In this document: in pieces, positions 27,757 through 35,743 of the stretch
Numbering within the stretch: the stretch's first letter is position 1
Layout of the letters: each line of letters begins with the position of its first letter
Origin: Myxococcales bacterium
GTDB lineage: Bacteria; Myxococcota_A; Polyangia; Haliangiales; Haliangiaceae
Direction: 5' to 3'
Assembly: GCA_016716835.1 (NCBI GenBank)
Contig: JADJUW010000002.1
Location: forward strand, 682,001-746,000
Length of the DNA stretch: 64,000 bases
Notes under the pieces: generated by a model
Databases searched by the model: none
What the model was told of the DNA's origin: nothing
What the model saw: the letters and a program-made list of their open reading frames with translations, nothing else
Made by a program: the position numbers and the translations under genes

Positions 27757-28200
27757 ATGAAACGAATTCTTCTTGCGTTTGGATGTGTGGTCGGGCTGAC
27801 GTCGTGTTTATACAGCGACAGCATCGATGAGGGTGGACAAGGAGAGGTAGCCGAGGTGCCCATTTATGGGCCAGGCTCCCAGGAGGAGCTATGCCCCTTG
27901 CTGGAACCCGATGCCTGCCGAACCGAGGCGGGATGTCGACAGGAGGGAACATGTCTCGGCGGCACCTGCGCCCAGATCGAACTCACCGCATGCCTGCCGG
28001 TGTCCTTTGGGACGCCTGGCGATGTGCGATCGTGCAGCCAGCTCGACGCGAGTGATTGTCGCACGCGTGCCGACTGTCTGTCCGCGGTGGAAATTGGTGG
28101 TGGCAGCCTTTGCATCCCTGAGTCACGCACCGAAGACACGCATATCAGCGACGACGATCGGGTGATCGTCACCGTCGATCTGCCACAGGTTGTTCGCTAA
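27757..28200 (+). CDS. Cys-containing lipoprotein
   Basis: 147 residues from ATG 27757 with GGAGAG upstream. The signal peptide ends in LTSC (Cys17). The mature part has paired cysteines in short motifs (ACRTEAGCRQEGTC, DCRTRADC), similar to the Cys-rich lipoproteins at 3080 and 40207. It converges on the PQQ dehydrogenase gene. The function is unknown. Confidence 0.72.
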   Translation: MKRILLAFGCVVGLTSCLYSDSIDEGGQGEVAEVPIYGPGSQEELCPLLEPDACRTEAGCRQEGTCLGGTCAQIELTACLPVSFGTPGDVRSCSQLDASDCRTRADCLSAVEIGGGSLCIPESRTEDTHISDDDRVIVTVDLPQVVR

Positions 28201-28223
28201 GCCCCTGCGGGCCAGCGCCAAGG

Positions 28224-29441
28224 CTACGGGCGGGCAACGCGATAGATGGTGCCGGCAATCGAGACGACATAGAGCTCGCCAAAACCATCGCTGCCAAAGC
28301 TCACGAGCGTGCCGAGCAAATCGCCATCTGGGTCGAGCGCGCTCGTGTGCGAGGTAAGGCCAGAGGTGGCATTGCCCGAAATCGTGAAGCTATTTATTTC
28401 CCCGGTGCAGTAGTCGCCAAAGAAGTAGCGCCCTTGCAGGTCGGTGAGGCAATTGCCGCGGTACACACTGCCGCCGATCACCGAGCATTGCGAGGTCTGC
28501 GTGCGGTTGTACATGTGCAACGGTGCCGTGAAGTCGCCGTCGCAATTGCCGGGGGAACGGCACAGGTCGCCTTCGACTAGGGGCCAGCCGAAGTTCAGCC
28601 CTGGCGCCGCAGGAGTCACGAGATTAATTTCTTCGAAATCGCCTTGGCCGACGTCGCCAATAAGCAAGTTCCCGTTCGCCGGGTCAAAACCAAAGCGCCA
28701 CGGATTGCGCAACCCCCACGCGTACATCTCTTCGGCGCCGGTGTTGGTGCCGGCCCAGGGGTTGCCTTCGGGAATGGCATAAGGCGCCGCGCCATCGACG
28801 TCAATGCGCAAAATCTTGCCGAGTTGGGTCTGCTCGTCTTGAGCGTTGTCCGGCCCCTCGCCCATGGAGATATAGAGCAGCCCATCGGGGCCAAACGCAA
28901 CGGTACCGCCGTTGTGGTTGGTGGCGCCGCTGTGCTCGGCCTCGATCAGGATGCCTTGCGCGGTTGCCGAGGTGCCATCGCTGTTAGCTAAATACTCTTC
29001 GACCACGAGCGCGCGATCGGTGCGGGTATAGAAAATAAAGGCGCGGCCGTTAGCGGCAAAATCGGGATGAAACGCGAGGCTTAGCAGCCCTTGCTCTTCA
29101 TCGCTGGTCGCGATGTCGCCGCTGACGTCGATAAAGGGCGTGGTCGCGACTTGCCCGTCATCCCACACGCGAATCTTGCCACCGCGTTCAACGACATAGA
29201 GGCGCTCGTCTGCCAGCGGCGCCGTGACATAAACCGGCGCATTCAGATCGGTAACGATGGGCTGCAAGGTGAGCGCGCCGCTGCTGCTCGGCTCGCAAAA
29301 GCCCGGTTGCGGGAAGGGAGGGAACGGCGGATTTGGCGGATTGGGCGTGTCGCCGCCAGAGTCGCATGCTGCCGCAAGGCCGAAGGCCGCCGCGACCAAG
29401 GTCGTGGCGAGAGAAAAACGGCTAGCGGCGAGAGATTTCAT
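28224..29441 (-). CDS. PQQ-dependent sugar dehydrogenase-type lipoprotein
   Basis: 405 residues. A lipoprotein signal ends in LAAAC (Cys26), followed by a Pro/Asn/Phe tether (NPPNPPFPPFPQPG). The rest is a six-bladed beta-propeller of the glucose/sorbosone dehydrogenase family: NAPVYVTAPLADERLYVVERGGKIRV, EEQGLLSLAFHPDF, NHNGGTVAFGPDGLLYISMGEG, MYAWGLRNPWRFGFDP and GDVGQGDFEEIN. The NHNGG and GLRNPWRF motifs hold the active-site His and a PQQ-contacting Arg in characterised enzymes. It is anchored in the envelope, oxidising aldoses or similar sugars if PQQ is bound. Its ATG overlaps the stop of the histone-like gene (ATGA). Confidence 0.88.
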   Translation of the reverse strand: MKSLAASRFSLATTLVAAAFGLAAACDSGGDTPNPPNPPFPPFPQPGFCEPSSSGALTLQPIVTDLNAPVYVTAPLADERLYVVERGGKIRVWDDGQVATTPFIDVSGDIATSDEEQGLLSLAFHPDFAANGRAFIFYTRTDRALVVEEYLANSDGTSATAQGILIEAEHSGATNHNGGTVAFGPDGLLYISMGEGPDNAQDEQTQLGKILRIDVDGAAPYAIPEGNPWAGTNTGAEEMYAWGLRNPWRFGFDPANGNLLIGDVGQGDFEEINLVTPAAPGLNFGWPLVEGDLCRSPGNCDGDFTAPLHMYNRTQTSQCSVIGGSVYRGNCLTDLQGRYFFGDYCTGEINSFTISGNATSGLTSHTSALDPDGDLLGTLVSFGSDGFGELYVVSIAGTIYRVARP

Positions 29442-30286
29442 TTTTTGCTTTTTTTTCCCTTGGTCGGTTTTTTCACGGCCTTGCTCGCGGCCGCTTTTTT
29501 GGCGGGCTTGCTCGGCTTCTTCGCCGGTGTAGCACGCTTCTTACCTACGGGTTTCGTGACTTTTTTCGCTTTGGGCTTGGCAGCCTTTGAGGCGGGTTTG
29601 GCGATTTTTTTGGCTGGCTTGGCTGGCTTGGCTGGCTTAGCTGGCTTGGCTGGCTTGGCTGCCTTCGTCGTCGCTTTCTTTGCCACCGGTTTGGCTGCAA
29701 CAATGGGTTTGCCAGCAATAGCGGGCTTGGCGGCAATAACCGGCGCTAGCGGTGTTTTGGCCACAGGCGGCGCAGCGGGCTTAATCGCGACGGGCGGGCG
29801 TACCGCGGGCTTGGGCGCCACGAAGGCTGGCTTAATCGCGACGCTGCTGTAATCGTCATCATCATCGTCCAAGGCGACGCGCACGCCCACGGCGGGGGCA
29901 TCGTCATCATCGTCAGTTTCTTCGCCGTCGATGAGCATGTCTTTCTCATCTTCTTCGTCGTCATCATCGTCGGCACCCCAGTCGCCGCCCCACTCGGCGT
30001 CTTCGGCGATCACCGGCGCGACGGTTTCTTCTTCCTCGTCTTCATCTTCGTCATCCGTATCGTCGTCGTCATCGTCATCGTCATCTTCAGGGGCCGCGCC
30101 GGCACCCCAATCATCCTCTTCTTCTTGGGCCTGCGCATCGGCCGCGGAGGCTGTCCACGTGCTGTCGGTCTCGCTAGCGGCGGCGTCCGCGGCCAAGGTG
30201 GTCGTGATCGAAGCGTCAAGCGGCGCATCGGGCGTCACGGCTTTTGGGGTGATTGCGGCGGTTGGGGACAAGGCAGGTTGGGTCAT
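29438..30286 (-). CDS. Histone H1-like protein with acidic N-terminal half
   Basis: 282 residues from ATG 30286 with AGGAG 8 nt upstream. Residues 1-65 are Ala/Thr-rich. About 65-160 are very acidic, with runs of up to nine Asp and repeated Trp-Gly in WGADDD-like segments. About 160-282 are Lys/Ala/Pro-rich (PAKPAKPAKPAKKIAKPASKAA and similar), like the C-terminal tail of histone H1 and bacterial Lys-rich nucleoid proteins. One protein thus joins a chaperone-like acidic part and a DNA-binding tail. There is no signal peptide. It is translationally coupled (ATGA) to the downstream sugar dehydrogenase lipoprotein, an odd partner. Confidence 0.8.
   Translation of the reverse strand: MTQPALSPTAAITPKAVTPDAPLDASITTTLAADAAASETDSTWTASAADAQAQEEEDDWGAGAAPEDDDDDDDDDTDDEDEDEEEETVAPVIAEDAEWGGDWGADDDDDEEDEKDMLIDGEETDDDDDAPAVGVRVALDDDDDDYSSVAIKPAFVAPKPAVRPPVAIKPAAPPVAKTPLAPVIAAKPAIAGKPIVAAKPVAKKATTKAAKPAKPAKPAKPAKPAKKIAKPASKAAKPKAKKVTKPVGKKRATPAKKPSKPAKKAAASKAVKKPTKGKKSKK
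29610..29660 (-). repeat. 9-bp tandem repeat coding for PAK units
   Basis: On the plus strand GGCTTGGCT is repeated about five to six times with one change (GGCTTAGCT). On the coding strand it gives Ala-Lys-Pro triplets in the histone-like tail. Such in-frame repeats can change in number by slippage without breaking the frame. Confidence 0.8.
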
Positions 30287-30317
30287 CGAGTTGGCTCCTG
30301 AAAAATCGCTGTTGCGA

Positions 30318-30348
30318 ATTCTAACCACGGCGTTGCTAGCACGTTCAA
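30318..30348 (-). promoter_or_regulatory. Candidate sigma-70 promoter for histone-like gene
   Basis: On the minus strand TTGAAC (30348-30343) and TAGAAT (30323-30318) are 19 nt apart, followed by a leader of about 31 nt with AGGAG before ATG 30286. Confidence 0.45.
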
Positions 30349-30497
30349 GCGAGCGGAGGTACAACTGCCGCTACCGGTGCGATTGCGGCTGGGGCCTTTA
30401 CCTGGCCGGCGGGGTGCGGCGCCGCGATACCTTGTGTTGTGACTGGATAGTTTTGAGCCATCAGACTTGGTCTGCTTCCGTGGGGCGTCGTTAAAAA

Positions 30498-32489
30498 CTA
30501 GGCGGTTAGGCCAAAACGCTCGCCCAACCAGTGCGTCGTGACAACGCCCACAAGCGCCGCGACGTCGGTGTGGGACGCGCTGGCACCGCGTTGGTGTTGG
30601 CGCAGCAATTTGTCGCGGAGGCTGGTGACGGCGGGGGCGGCAAAAACCCCAAACTTGACGCACGCCGCGGGGCTGGTGATGTCGTGCAGCCACGGTGCCG
30701 CTAGGAGCGCCCGCAGGTCCGGCGCGCGGTAGGGTTGCTTGGGGCGATGCACGATGGAGTCAGGCACGAGCCCCATCGCGATGCGCTTTAGCAACCATTT
30801 TTCGCGAGTGCCAAAAATCTTAAAATGATCAGGCAGGCTGGCGGCCAGCGCCGTGACCTCGGCATCCAGAAATGGAAATCGCCCCTCGACGCCATTGCCG
30901 AGCAACATGCGGTCGCCTTGGCTTGAGAGCAAGTAGCCCGCCATCAAGGTGCGCAGCTCGAGATATTGATCAAAGGCCAGCGGCGACACCGTTTCCGACG
31001 CGGCGGCGGCAAGATGCGACGTTACGGCGGCAAGCGCGGCGAGCTGTGGCGCCTCGGCGTGGCCAGCCACGGCCGTAAACTCGGGTGACCACAGGCGTGC
31101 GATCGCGGCACCGACGCGCCAACGAGTCTGGTGGGCAAACCCGGGCTCGCGCGCGTGCTCGAGGCCTTGCGCGAAAAAGCGCACCGACATCTCGCGCATC
31201 GCCACGGGCGAGCGGGCGAGATACGGATACAGCCGCAAGATAAGCGATTGCCGCGCCAGCGAATCGGGCTGCCGCGCCCAGAACCGTCGCACGATGCCCT
31301 CGCGAAAGATGTCGTAGCCGCCAAACCATTCGTCGGCGCCCTCGCCAGTTAAGACGACTTTGATGCCGGCCTGGCGCGTGGCGCGCGCGAGAAGAAACAT
31401 CGGCACCGGTGCGGTGCGCAGCCACGGGCGCTCGGCGTGCCAGACCGCGTCGGGCAGCGCGGCGGCGATATCGGCGTCGCTGACCGTGACGCTGATGTGG
31501 CGATGTCGCGTCGTGGCCGCGATTGCCGCGACCGCGGCGTGTTGATGATTGCCTTCATCGAACTCAGCGTCGGCAAAACGCAGGCTCAGCGTGGTCAGTG
31601 AGGGCGCCATGCCGGCGGCCATTAGCGCCAGCAACGTGCTATCGACGCCGCCCGAGAGGTAACACCCTACCTCGACGTCGGCGCGCACGAGACGCATTTG
31701 GGTGGCGTTGTGCAACGCCGCGCCGAGTTCGGCGGCGGCGTGGGCTGGCGTCCAACCGCGGGTTAGCGCCGTCGTTGCGATGCGCGGCAAGGCGACCTCG
31801 CTCGCTGTGCGCGTGCCCGCCGTCTCGCCGCGCAATTGATAACGCCACACCGCGCCGGGCGGCAACTCGGTCACGCCGGCAAACACGGTGGTAGGGGCAA
31901 GGGGCGCCCACAGCGAAAACACTTGGGCGAGGCCTTGCGGGTCAAAAGTGCGTGGCAGCTGAGGCAGGCCGGCGAAGATCGCCTTGACCTCGCTGGCAAA
32001 GGCAAGCACGCCCGCATGCTGGGCGACATATAACGGCGCGATACCCATGGCGTCGCGCGCCAAGATCAATTCGCCGCAGCGTCGATCCCACAGCGCGAAG
32101 GCGTATTGGCCATTGAGGCGCGGCAGCACCTCAGCCCCCCACGCGTGCCAAGCTTGCAGCAGCACCTCGGTGTCGGAGGCGGTCGCAAACGCGTAGCCCA
32201 ACGCGACCAACTCGGCGCGGAGCTCAATGTAGTTAAAAATCTCACCATTAAAGCAAATGACGCAATCGCCGCCTGCGGTGGCCATGGGTTGGGCGCCAAG
32301 CGCGGGGTCGATGATGGCCAGGCGCGCGTGGCCAAGCGCCGCGAATTCGTCGGCCACGATGCCATGGCCATCGGGGCCGCGATGCGCGAGCTGCGCGACC
32401 ATTTGGCCGACGCGCGCGGGCGCATCGCCTTGCAGTGGCGCCGCGGCGCATGCGTCCGCAAACGCAACTAACCCGGCAATCCCGCACAT
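30498..32489 (-). CDS. asnB: Glutamine-hydrolysing asparagine synthase-type amidotransferase
   Basis: 663 residues. The N-terminal glutaminase domain starts with nucleophile Cys2 (MCGIAGLVAF) and has HRGPDGHG and FNGEIFNYIELR. The synthetase domain has the ATP pyrophosphatase loop SGGVDST and TGEGADEWFGGYD. It transfers ammonia from Gln to an acyl-adenylate. Length and features fit class B enzymes and the AsnB-type amidotransferases of polysaccharide and exosortase clusters. It is divergent from an ACP/NadE-like/outer-membrane protein operon, and its start has a -10 element 6 nt before it. It may modify a carrier- or sugar-bound carboxylate rather than aspartate; that is inference. Confidence 0.88.
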   Translation of the reverse strand: MCGIAGLVAFADACAAAPLQGDAPARVGQMVAQLAHRGPDGHGIVADEFAALGHARLAIIDPALGAQPMATAGGDCVICFNGEIFNYIELRAELVALGYAFATASDTEVLLQAWHAWGAEVLPRLNGQYAFALWDRRCGELILARDAMGIAPLYVAQHAGVLAFASEVKAIFAGLPQLPRTFDPQGLAQVFSLWAPLAPTTVFAGVTELPPGAVWRYQLRGETAGTRTASEVALPRIATTALTRGWTPAHAAAELGAALHNATQMRLVRADVEVGCYLSGGVDSTLLALMAAGMAPSLTTLSLRFADAEFDEGNHQHAAVAAIAATTRHRHISVTVSDADIAAALPDAVWHAERPWLRTAPVPMFLLARATRQAGIKVVLTGEGADEWFGGYDIFREGIVRRFWARQPDSLARQSLILRLYPYLARSPVAMREMSVRFFAQGLEHAREPGFAHQTRWRVGAAIARLWSPEFTAVAGHAEAPQLAALAAVTSHLAAAASETVSPLAFDQYLELRTLMAGYLLSSQGDRMLLGNGVEGRFPFLDAEVTALAASLPDHFKIFGTREKWLLKRIAMGLVPDSIVHRPKQPYRAPDLRALLAAPWLHDITSPAACVKFGVFAAPAVTSLRDKLLRQHQRGASASHTDVAALVGVVTTHWLGERFGLTA

Positions 32490-32495
32490 TTATGT

Positions 32496-32501
32496 ACTAT
32501 A
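32496..32501 (-). promoter_or_regulatory. -10 element, leaderless-type, for asnB
   Basis: TATAGT on the minus strand, 6 nt before ATG 32489. Confidence 0.55.
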
Positions 32502-32530
32502 CACGCAGACGTCACACGACGTGGCGATGG

Positions 32531-32536
32531 TATGCT
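32531..32536 (+). promoter_or_regulatory. -10 element, leaderless-type, for acyl carrier protein
   Basis: TATGCT preceded by TGG (extended -10), then 6 nt, then GTG 32543. It decides against the in-frame ATG at 32492. Confidence 0.55.
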
Positions 32537-32542
32537 TTTTTG

Positions 32543-32800
32543 GTGGCGGCAACGACAGAACAACAGATCGTAGACTTCATCGTCAAAAACTTCTTGTTTG
32601 GCAAACGCGAGCAAGCACCCGCGCCCGAACAGTCGTTCCTCCAGGCGGGCGTCATCGACTCGACCGGCGTGCTCGAGCTCGTTGCCTTTGTCGAGGAAAC
32701 GTATGGGATCGCCGTCGCGGACGACGAATTGGTGCCCGCGCATTTCGATTCGGTGCGCAATCTGGCGGCCTTTGTGGAGCGCAAGCGGGGGCAAGCGTGA
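32543..32800 (+). CDS. Acyl carrier protein
   Basis: 85 residues. It has the four-helix ACP pattern with the phosphopantetheine attachment site in GVIDSTGVLELVAFVEE (Ser40; DST rather than the usual DSL), then a helix III region and a final helix ending VRNLAAFVERKR. The GTG start is supported by a -10 hexamer 6 nt upstream. The stop overlaps the next start (GTGA). The protein is likely a dedicated carrier for the neighbouring amidotransferase and NAD-synthase-like ligase, not the fatty-acid ACP, because no fatty-acid genes are nearby. Confidence 0.85.
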   Translation: MAATTEQQIVDFIVKNFLFGKREQAPAPEQSFLQAGVIDSTGVLELVAFVEETYGIAVADDELVPAHFDSVRNLAAFVERKRGQA

Positions 32801-33810
32801 GTTCGCTATCGCAAGGCGATCTGGCAGCCGCGATGGCGCTCGATCTGCCCGCTGAGGCGGCGCGGATCGGCGAGCAAATTGTTGCGCTGCTCACCACCCA
32901 GGTCAAACGCCGCGGCATCGTGCTAGGGCTGTCGGGCGGCATCGACTCAAGCTGCGTGGCGGCGCTGTGCGTGCGCGCGCTGGGACCTGAGCGCGTGGTC
33001 GGGCTGCTCATGCCCGAGCGTGAGTCGTCGGCCTCGACGCTTGGCATCTCGCGCAACTTGGCGGAGACGCTTGGGATCAAATATCACCACGTCGATATTT
33101 CGGCGCAACTGGCGGCCTCGGGTGCATATGCCGCGCGCGACGCGGCCATCGCTAGCGTCGTGCCGGGCTATGGCGACGGCTGGAAATCTAAGATCGTGCT
33201 GGGCCATGTCGGCGCGCAGGGAGGCGCCGCGTCGCCGGGCATGAACGTTTATTACGTAGTCGCGCAACCACCAAGTGGCGAGCAAATCCGCAAGCGGCTG
33301 ACGCGCGACGCCTACCTAACGATTGTTGCGGCGACCAACTACAAGCAACGCATACGCAAGATGACGGAATATTTTTGGGCGGATAAGCTGCACTTCGCGG
33401 TCGCGGGTACGCCCAACCGCCTCGAATACGACCAGGGATTTTTCGTCAAGGGTGGCGACGGCCTGGCTGATATTAAGCCCATCGCCCACCTCTATAAGAC
33501 GCAGGTCTATGCGATGGCTGCGGCCACCGGCGTGCCCGCGGACATTTGCGCGCGCGCGCCAACCACGGACACGTATTCGCTCGAGCAAGGCCAAGACGAG
33601 TTTTACTTTGCGCTGCCGTATCAGCAAATGGACCAGTGCCTGTGGGCAAAAAACCACGGCTATAAGCCAGGCGACATCGCGGGGGCGCTCGGGCTATCTG
33701 TCGAGCAGGTCGCGCATGTGTACGCGGACATCGACCAAAAGCGCGCCACGACGCGGCCGTTGCATCTCGCCGGATTGCTGTGCGGAGACGTGCGTGAGCT
33801 TGAGCCGTAG
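32797..33810 (+). CDS. NAD synthase-like ATP-pyrophosphatase ligase
   Basis: 337 residues with a GTG start overlapping the ACP stop. The NH3-dependent NAD synthase family is clear: P-loop SGGIDSS (residues 46-52), TNYKQRIRKMTEYFWADKL, GTPNRLEYDQGFFVKGGDGLADIKPIAHLYKTQVYAMA and TDTYSLEQGQDEF. It is longer than the usual 270-residue form. An extra stretch of about 55 residues (PGYGDGWKSKIVLGHVGAQGG...NVYYVVAQPPS) lies between the first motif block and KQR. Its place between an ACP and an outer-membrane protein suggests amide formation on a carrier-bound substrate, although true NAD synthesis cannot be excluded. Confidence 0.82.
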   Translation: MSSLSQGDLAAAMALDLPAEAARIGEQIVALLTTQVKRRGIVLGLSGGIDSSCVAALCVRALGPERVVGLLMPERESSASTLGISRNLAETLGIKYHHVDISAQLAASGAYAARDAAIASVVPGYGDGWKSKIVLGHVGAQGGAASPGMNVYYVVAQPPSGEQIRKRLTRDAYLTIVAATNYKQRIRKMTEYFWADKLHFAVAGTPNRLEYDQGFFVKGGDGLADIKPIAHLYKTQVYAMAAATGVPADICARAPTTDTYSLEQGQDEFYFALPYQQMDQCLWAKNHGYKPGDIAGALGLSVEQVAHVYADIDQKRATTRPLHLAGLLCGDVRELEP

Positions 33811-35224
33811 CTTGTTGGCAGGTTCGCGCGAGCGCGCGGCCGTGCGATGGGCGTTGGCGCTTAGCGTGCTCGTTGGCGTGGCAAGCCACGTCGAGACCGC
33901 CGCCGCGCAGGCATGGCGGCCCGCCTTCGTCGGCCAAGGCGCCGTGACGGTTGGCTATACGGATAATGTATTTTCCGTCGCCGATGACGCGACCGATCCG
34001 CCGCACGTAAGCGATTGGTTCTATCGCCTGCGCGCGGGCGTCGCGGCGCACTTTGTTGGCCAGCGGCAATACACGCTGCTTGAGTATATGGCCGAGGGTG
34101 AGCGCTACCAGACGCAGACCGACGAGATCTTATGGATCCATCGCGCGTCGGGCGTGCTCAGCCGCACCGTGTCGCGTCGCAGCACGCTTGATGCGGCGGC
34201 GGGCTATGAGCGCGGGCGTTCGCACGTGTTTGCCGGCGCGGGGGCGCGGCGCGATCAGACGCTGGGCGTGCGCGTCGGCGAGCGCGCATTTTCGCTGCTG
34301 CGCGGCTCGCAGCGCATCGACTACGAAGTCAGCGACACGATAAGCGTCTTTGAGCGCACGTGGGCGCAGAAATTTGCCAGCGAGGACACGCAGGAAAATA
34401 CCGCCAGCGGCTTTGAGCTCGGCGGCCAGGGCGGCCTCGAGCGGGAATGGCGCAACACGACGGGCTTTCTCACCGCCGGGCCGCGCTACATCAGCTTTAA
34501 GCAACTGGGCGCACCCGATCGCACGCGCGACTTGCTGCTCGATGCCAGCGTCCGCGCCGTGCGCGATTTGGTGCGGTGGGGGCGCCCGTGGGCCGGGGCG
34601 CTGGAGGTAGGCGCGACCATGGTGCGCCCACTGCAGCGAGACGATCGCAATGTCATTCAACCCACGGCGATGGCGCAGCTTACCTATTCGCCACCCAATT
34701 CCGGATACGCCATGCTGACCTTGCGCCGATCGGTGGTGCCGAGTTTTGAGGCAGGCGCGTCGACGGTGTCGGATCGCGTGATGCTGGCCGGCGGCGTGCC
34801 CTTGCTGTGGAATCAGCAGGAGCAGCGGCCGCGGTTGATGCTTGATGGCGCGGCGGGCTGGGAGCAATCGCGCGCCGCCAGCGACGTCGCCGAGACACGG
34901 TTCGTCGTGCGCTTTGCCGACGTCGGCGCCACCTTTGCGCCGGTGGTGGGCGTCGGCGTCAGCTTGCGGTACGCCTATATTCATCAACGCGTCCATCAGA
35001 ACGACGGCGCCGCGGACGCGCTAAGTTCACTGGGCGATTATGAACGCAACACCGTCATGCTGGTGATTTCGGGCATGCTACCGGGGCGCGGCCCGCGCAC
35101 GACGCATGTCACGGGGCTGGGCTATTCGCCGTCGGGCGACGTTGCGCTGCCGCGCTCGGTGTTGTCACCCGGCGGCGGTGGTGGCCCCGGTGGCGGTGGC
35201 GGCGGCGGCGGCGATGGCCGTTGA
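33794..35224 (+). CDS. Outer-membrane beta-barrel protein
   Basis: 476 residues from GTG 33794, overlapping the NadE-like gene by 17 nt. A signal peptide of about 38 residues ends AAAQA-W. The start of the mature part (VTVGYTDNVFSVADD) resembles outer-membrane proteins of exopolysaccharide and exosortase-linked systems. The rest is alternating beta-strand sequence with many aromatic strand ends. It finishes in a poly-Gly tail (GGGGGPGGGGGGGGDGR), which is unusual since barrels normally end in a strand with terminal Phe. A role in export or assembly of a surface polymer is inferred from the neighbours. Confidence 0.78.
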   Translation: MSLSRSLLAGSRERAAVRWALALSVLVGVASHVETAAAQAWRPAFVGQGAVTVGYTDNVFSVADDATDPPHVSDWFYRLRAGVAAHFVGQRQYTLLEYMAEGERYQTQTDEILWIHRASGVLSRTVSRRSTLDAAAGYERGRSHVFAGAGARRDQTLGVRVGERAFSLLRGSQRIDYEVSDTISVFERTWAQKFASEDTQENTASGFELGGQGGLEREWRNTTGFLTAGPRYISFKQLGAPDRTRDLLLDASVRAVRDLVRWGRPWAGALEVGATMVRPLQRDDRNVIQPTAMAQLTYSPPNSGYAMLTLRRSVVPSFEAGASTVSDRVMLAGGVPLLWNQQEQRPRLMLDGAAGWEQSRAASDVAETRFVVRFADVGATFAPVVGVGVSLRYAYIHQRVHQNDGAADALSSLGDYERNTVMLVISGMLPGRGPRTTHVTGLGYSPSGDVALPRSVLSPGGGGGPGGGGGGGGDGR

Positions 35225-35534
35225 TTGCCAACAGTGCGGCGCGTGTTGCGTCAATCTGCCAAGCAACCGCCACGAGGGCGCACATCTGTGGGTGGAAATC
35301 GAACCCGACGATGGCCTGCTGTCGCGTAAAGATCTCGCCAAGCACGTCACGTATGACGCGGCCGGCGTGCCGCACTTGCGCATGGCGCCTGATGGCCGCT
35401 GCCTCGCGCTCTCGGGGCGCATCGGCGCGCGCGTAACCTGCCGCATCTATCACGCGCGGCCCTCGCCGTGCCGCCGCGTCAACGCGGGCGACGAGCTTTG
35501 CCTGCGCTACCGCGCCGCGCACGGCCTCTCGTAA
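35214..35534 (+). CDS. YkgJ-family cysteine cluster protein
   Basis: 106 residues from ATG 35214, overlapping the barrel gene by 11 nt. The N-terminal CQQCGACCVNLP and the later CRIYHARPSPCRRV and DELC give the conserved Cys cluster of the YkgJ/UPF0153 family, thought to bind Zn or an Fe-S centre. It is the last gene of the ACP operon. Family members often lie beside metalloprotein or cofactor genes; its role here is not known. Confidence 0.8.
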   Translation: MAVDCQQCGACCVNLPSNRHEGAHLWVEIEPDDGLLSRKDLAKHVTYDAAGVPHLRMAPDGRCLALSGRIGARVTCRIYHARPSPCRRVNAGDELCLRYRAAHGLS

Positions 35535-35743
35535 ACAGAACGCATTGAGTGGGGCCGGAGACAAGAATAGACGCGGTGTACGGCTTCGCGAGCCTCGTTA
35601 CATCGTGCATCGGTTAGCGCGGCCTTTCTACGGGGAAACACAAGCGTACGATTCCAGCATTCGGACACTAGCGTGTCCGCGTTCTGTCCTCCGCAAATCT
35701 GGAGCTTGGATTGTGCGTTTCTGGGTAGTCCGGAGCGCGCTGG
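35535..35743. other. Intergenic stretch before repeat element
   Basis: I see no gene. A short hairpin CGGACAC-TAG-CGTGTCCG lies at about 35665-35683, without a T-tract. The GC content is slightly lower than in the neighbouring genes. Confidence 0.4.

Noticed and set aside
29091..29852. Plus-strand frame with membrane-like Leu/Phe/Gly sequence
   Set aside because: It is the reverse strand of the PQQ and histone-like genes; the GLAGLAG pattern comes from the PAK-coding repeat.
29931..30494. Plus-strand Ser-rich frame
   Set aside because: Poly-Ser is the reverse-strand reading of the Asp/Glu codons in the acidic part of the histone-like gene.
32492..32542. ATG 32492 as start of the acyl carrier protein
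   Set aside because: It would put the start 3 nt from the asnB ATG and inside the shared promoter; the extra residues (MYYTRRRHTTWRWY) are not ACP-like, and a -10 is placed for GTG 32543.
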